This document shows positions 9,907 through 13,002 of a DNA stretch of 13,002 nt, piece after piece. The position numbers and the translations under genes were made by a program. A model generated the notes under the pieces. It was not told where the DNA came from, ran no database searches, and saw only the letters and a list, made by a program, of their open reading frames with translations. Position 1 is the stretch's first letter. Each line of letters starts with the position of its first letter. The stretch is from JAKEHZ01 sp035280505 (lineage in GTDB: Bacteria; Acidobacteriota; Blastocatellia; RBC074). The stretch spans positions 1 through 13,002 of the forward strand of contig DATEFT010000943.1 of assembly GCA_035280505.1 (NCBI GenBank). The letters run 5' to 3'.

Positions 9907-10863
9907 ATGAAAAAGATCAAGGTTTGTTATCACGGAAATTGTTTTGATGGGGTTTCCTCGGCGGCGGTCTTTTCGCGCTTTTATCGCGAGCGTGTGCACG
10001 CAGACTGGGAGTTTGCCTATCAACCGATGATGCATCGCGTCGGCGCGCTGTTTGATGAAGATGTCTTCGATGCCGATGAGAACGCGATTGTTGATTTCAA
10101 GTACAGCAGCTCGCCCAGGCTGACCTGGTGGTTCGATCACCACCAAAGCGCCTTCCTGTCGTCGGAAGATGAATCACACTTCCGGGCCGATTCCAGCGGT
10201 AAAAAGTTCCTCGATTCGAGTTACAAGTCATGCACCCGTTTTATCGCGGACGTCGCGCAGCAGAAGTTCGGTTTCGATCCCTCGCCGGTCAGCGAACTGG
10301 TCTATTGGGCCAATGTCATCGACGGCGCTCTATACGAATCGGCTGCGGCGCCGGTCGAGATGACCGCGGACGGTCTGAGACTGGCGCTGGTCATCGAATC
10401 CGACCGCGATCAGAAGCTGATCGAGCGGATCATCAACGACCTGCAGGTTCACTCGCTGAGCGCGGTGGCGAAGCTGCCTTACGTCGAGGAGCGAATCGAG
10501 CCTCTCTACCAGCGCCATTTGTGCGCAATCGAGAACATCAAAAATAGTTCGCAGCTTCACGGTCCGGTGGTCTTCTTCGATGTGGCGGGGCTGGACATGG
10601 AAGGGTACAGCAAGTTTATTCCTTACTATCTCTATCCGGATGTCACCTACAGCGTCAGCGTCAGCCAGTCGGAGTTCCGCTCGAAGATCTCCGTCGGTTC
10701 GAATCCCTGGTCGCCTCGCCCGCGCCGGCACGATCTGGCCAAGATCTGCGAGCGTTACGGTGGAGGCGGACATGCGGTGGTGGCCGCGATCTCGCTGGCT
10801 CCGGAAGACCTGGCGCGGGCCAGAAGGATCGCGGCCGAGATCGTCGAAGAGTTGCAAACCTGA
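9907..10863 (+). CDS. DHH/DHHA1-family phosphoesterase
   Basis: This 318-residue protein belongs to the DHH superfamily of metal-dependent phosphoesterases (relatives: RecJ, NrnA oligoribonuclease, c-di-AMP phosphodiesterases). Motif I is YHGNCFDGVSSA (H9, D14), motif II IVDF (D63) and motif III WWFDHHQ (D77-H78-H79). The C-terminal DHHA1 substrate-binding part has ERYGGGGHAVVAA (GGGGH, H289). The HxxCxDG form of motif I fits a lesser-known subgroup rather than NrnA proper. The GGGGH segment ends AAIS instead of the usual AAG. Substrate cannot be told from sequence; short RNA or a cyclic dinucleotide breakdown product are possibilities. There is no signal peptide. The start has AAGGA at 9899-9903, close to the ATG. 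queF begins 27 bp after its stop, so the two are likely co-transcribed. Confidence 0.88.
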   Translation: MKKIKVCYHGNCFDGVSSAAVFSRFYRERVHADWEFAYQPMMHRVGALFDEDVFDADENAIVDFKYSSSPRLTWWFDHHQSAFLSSEDESHFRADSSGKKFLDSSYKSCTRFIADVAQQKFGFDPSPVSELVYWANVIDGALYESAAAPVEMTADGLRLALVIESDRDQKLIERIINDLQVHSLSAVAKLPYVEERIEPLYQRHLCAIENIKNSSQLHGPVVFFDVAGLDMEGYSKFIPYYLYPDVTYSVSVSQSEFRSKISVGSNPWSPRPRRHDLAKICERYGGGGHAVVAAISLAPEDLARARRIAAEIVEELQT

Positions 10864-10890
10864 ATTGAAAGCCTCGAGGATTGAACAGGA

Positions 10891-11397
<507 letters not shown>

Positions 11398-11449
11398 CCT
11401 GTCTTACAGATCGTAATTCGAGCAAAGACCGCAGATAGGAGAGAGAACC

Positions 11450-12205
11450 ATGTTCTGTCCAAAGTGCTCGAGCGCCGTCGTTTCCGGGCAGCGATTTTGC
11501 CGCAATTGCGGGCTCAAGCTCGATCTAATCGTAGATGCGATTGAGGGTAAGGCCCGCAACCCGTTCGATTTTGAAATGCTCAAACGTGATCTGCGCGACC
11601 TGGGATCCAGCCTGCGTGCCGGTTTTGAAGGCGCCGGGATTCCGGTCGGCAAGACTCAACGGTTGAAGCAGAGTCCCGCTCCGAACCCGACCCCGCCGGT
11701 CGTTCAACTTCCGAACTGGTCCTGGGAATTCAACAAGGCCTTAAGGAAAGTCAAGGCGGCCAATACCCGCAGATACAGTCTGCAGCAGGCGATGCTCTCG
11801 CTCTTTGGGGGCGGCGCCATGCTGGCGTCCTGGTTCTACCTGCTCAAGACCGTCGCCAACTCGGGCCTGGTCGAGAGTCTGCAGGAGATCCTGCTTCATC
11901 AAACCGGAGAGGAGATCGTCGGGATCGGACCCATCCTGCAGAAGCTGTGGCTGCTCGCGCTGATTCCGATCGCCCGCGGCGTGGCGCACCTGATCAACGG
12001 GATCTTCATCGCTCCGAAACAGATCGAGGCGCTGGAGAGAGAGAACGCCATCGCGCCGGGTCCGGCCTACTATGCGTCCGTCTCCGCGCCGTCGGTCGGT
12101 ACTCAGCCGGTGAATGAGCTGGAGAACAAGACGCCGGCCCAGGCGGTGCCGGGCGCAGCCCCGAGCGTGACCGAGGACGAAACCTTACGTTTCGAGCCGC
12201 GTTAA
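11450..12205 (+). CDS. Larger zinc-ribbon protein with two membrane segments
   Basis: This 251-residue protein is a paralogue in layout of the 165-residue protein upstream. The four-cysteine ribbon C3-X2-C6, C17-X2-C20 (MFCPKC...FCRNCGLKL) is followed by a conserved-looking V-A-EG segment and a long linker with a Pro-rich part (about 75-90). Hydrophobic segments at about 112-133 and 163-187 probably span the membrane. A Pro/Ala-rich tail ends with SVTEDETLRFEPR, sharing the VTE[HD]xT motif with the smaller paralogue (VTEHPT). The ATG has AGGAGAG at 11437-11443, six bases upstream. It starts 52 bp after queF and may be read from the same transcript. Its stop codon overlaps that of the convergent ribBA-like gene in a shared TTAA (12202-12205). 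Function unknown. Confidence 0.82.
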   Translation: MFCPKCSSAVVSGQRFCRNCGLKLDLIVDAIEGKARNPFDFEMLKRDLRDLGSSLRAGFEGAGIPVGKTQRLKQSPAPNPTPPVVQLPNWSWEFNKALRKVKAANTRRYSLQQAMLSLFGGGAMLASWFYLLKTVANSGLVESLQEILLHQTGEEIVGIGPILQKLWLLALIPIARGVAHLINGIFIAPKQIEALERENAIAPGPAYYASVSAPSVGTQPVNELENKTPAQAVPGAAPSVTEDETLRFEPR

Positions 12206-13002
12206 GAAGAGAGCGGCAAGTGGGAGACGATCTCCAGATCGAAGCCTTCGAGCGCATGCAGTTTGGGCGGATGGTCCGAAAGCAGGCGTAGTTTTCGGAC
12301 GCCCAACTCATGGAGAATCTGAGCGCCGGTTCCATAATCGCGCACATCCCGCATCCGATCGCGTTTGCCCGCGGGCCTCTCCGGCTCGGTCTGCAGGTGG
12401 TCCTTGGCCTGATGGCTCCGCAGTTGATCAGCCAGCCCGACGCCGCGCATCTCCTGTTTGAGGTAGAGCACGATTCCCCGCCCCTCCGCTTTGATCCGTT
12501 GCAGCGCGATCTGCAGTTGTTTTCCGTGATCATCCAAGAGACTGCCGAAGACGTCGCTGAGCACCGATTGCGTATGGACCCGAACCAGGATCGGCTCGTC
12601 GGGTTCGATCTCGCCCATGACCATCGCCAGATGGACCTCGCCGTTGAGCATATTTTCAAAGGCCACGGCCTGGAACTGGCCGTAAGGAGTGGGAACCTCG
12701 GCTTCGGCGATTCGCCGCACCATGGTTTCGGTCTGGATGCGGTATCGGATGAGGTCGGCGACCGAGATGATCTGGAGCCGATGTTTCTGCGCAAAGGCCT
12801 CCAACTCCTGCATCCGGGCCATGGATCCGTCCTCGTTCATAATCTCGCAGATCACGGCGGCCGGGATCAGACCGGCGATGCGCGCCAGATCCACGCTCGC
12901 TTCGGTCTGGCCGGGCCTCATCAGCACTCCGCCCTGACGCGCCCGCAGGGGAAAGATATGGCCCGGTCGAACCAGATCCGCGGCCTTCGATTGCGGATGG
13001 AC
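12202..13002 (-). CDS. RibBA-like fusion with degenerate GTP cyclohydrolase II half (5' end outside)
   Basis: The frame is open to the right edge, so the N-terminal part of the RibB domain is missing; the ATGs inside are not the start. Visible residues 1-90 are the C-terminal RibB part (3,4-dihydroxy-2-butanone-4-phosphate synthase): RPGHIFPLRARQGGVL, EASVDLARIAG, CEIMNEDGSMAR. Residues 105-266 match RibA (GTP cyclohydrolase II), with GEVHLAMV, LVRVH, EGRGIVLYLKQE and RDYGTGAQIL. However, the three zinc cysteines (E. coli C54, C65, C67) are replaced by S146, D157 and H159, and the RQEGRGIGL block reads KQEMRGVGL. The RibB metal ligand corresponding to E. coli His153 is Gln32. It therefore resembles the known RibBX type, where RibB is joined to an inactive RibA-like domain. 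Its stop overlaps the convergent zinc-ribbon gene. Ordinary riboflavin genes must lie elsewhere if the strain makes flavin. Confidence 0.88.
   Translation of the reverse strand, partial: VHPQSKAADLVRPGHIFPLRARQGGVLMRPGQTEASVDLARIAGLIPAAVICEIMNEDGSMARMQELEAFAQKHRLQIISVADLIRYRIQTETMVRRIAEAEVPTPYGQFQAVAFENMLNGEVHLAMVMGEIEPDEPILVRVHTQSVLSDVFGSLLDDHGKQLQIALQRIKAEGRGIVLYLKQEMRGVGLADQLRSHQAKDHLQTEPERPAGKRDRMRDVRDYGTGAQILHELGVRKLRLLSDHPPKLHALEGFDLEIVSHLPLSS

Noticed and set aside
9894..9947. ATG-started 17-codon frame overlapping the start of the DHH gene
   Set aside because: It has no ribosome binding site and ends inside the DHH gene; likely chance, with the true start at 9907.
12006..12794. Minus-strand open frame of 262 codons overlapping zinc-ribbon and ribBA-like genes
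   Set aside because: Arg/Ser-rich translation without motifs, while the overlapping frames have clear family signatures.

Overview
The window is a GC-rich bacterial chromosome segment (about 60% G+C by eye) made of housekeeping and accessory-metabolism genes. It holds no tRNA, rRNA, CRISPR array, transposase or phage gene that I can recognise. The two small membrane proteins with an N-terminal four-cysteine zinc ribbon, the clpS-clpA pair and the gene mix suggest Acidobacteriota, perhaps Blastocatellia. That placement rests on general resemblance, not on a marker gene, so confidence is low to moderate.

Left part (1-4114): the 3' part of moaA (molybdopterin cofactor synthesis) runs off the left edge. 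It is followed by a TPP riboswitch directly in front of thiC (thiamine pyrimidine synthesis). The thiC ribosome binding site lies in the closing stem of the riboswitch, so control of translation start is the simplest reading. Next come tpx (thiol peroxidase, plus strand) and a convergent UspA-family stress gene (minus strand), separated by a strong hairpin inside nested inverted repeats.

Middle part (4115-9250): a 335-bp divergent intergenic region contains two palindromic elements and a possible 15-codon leader ORF. It leads into a probably exported TPR protein with an unrecognised N-terminal domain. clpS and clpA follow, the adaptor and unfoldase of the ClpAP N-degron pathway. The ClpS has Arg where E. 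coli has the Met40 gatekeeper. A 337-bp gap after clpA holds three separate hairpins.

Right part (9251-13002): a small zinc-ribbon/two-TM protein, a DHH/DHHA1-family phosphoesterase, queF (preQ0 reductase for queuosine) and a second, larger zinc-ribbon/two-TM protein lie in one direction. DHH and queF are close enough to be co-transcribed. The two zinc-ribbon proteins share their N-terminal ribbon and a C-terminal VTE[HD]xT tail motif. The last gene, on the minus strand and cut by the right edge, is a RibB-RibA fusion. Its GTP cyclohydrolase II half has lost all three zinc cysteines, and its RibB half has Gln at a metal-binding His position. It therefore looks like a RibBX-type protein rather than a working bifunctional RibBA.

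The best leads are the degenerate RibBA, the paired zinc-ribbon membrane proteins around DHH-queF, the ClpS gatekeeper change, and the structured intergenic regions before the TPR gene and after clpA. I found no clear new defence or mobile system.
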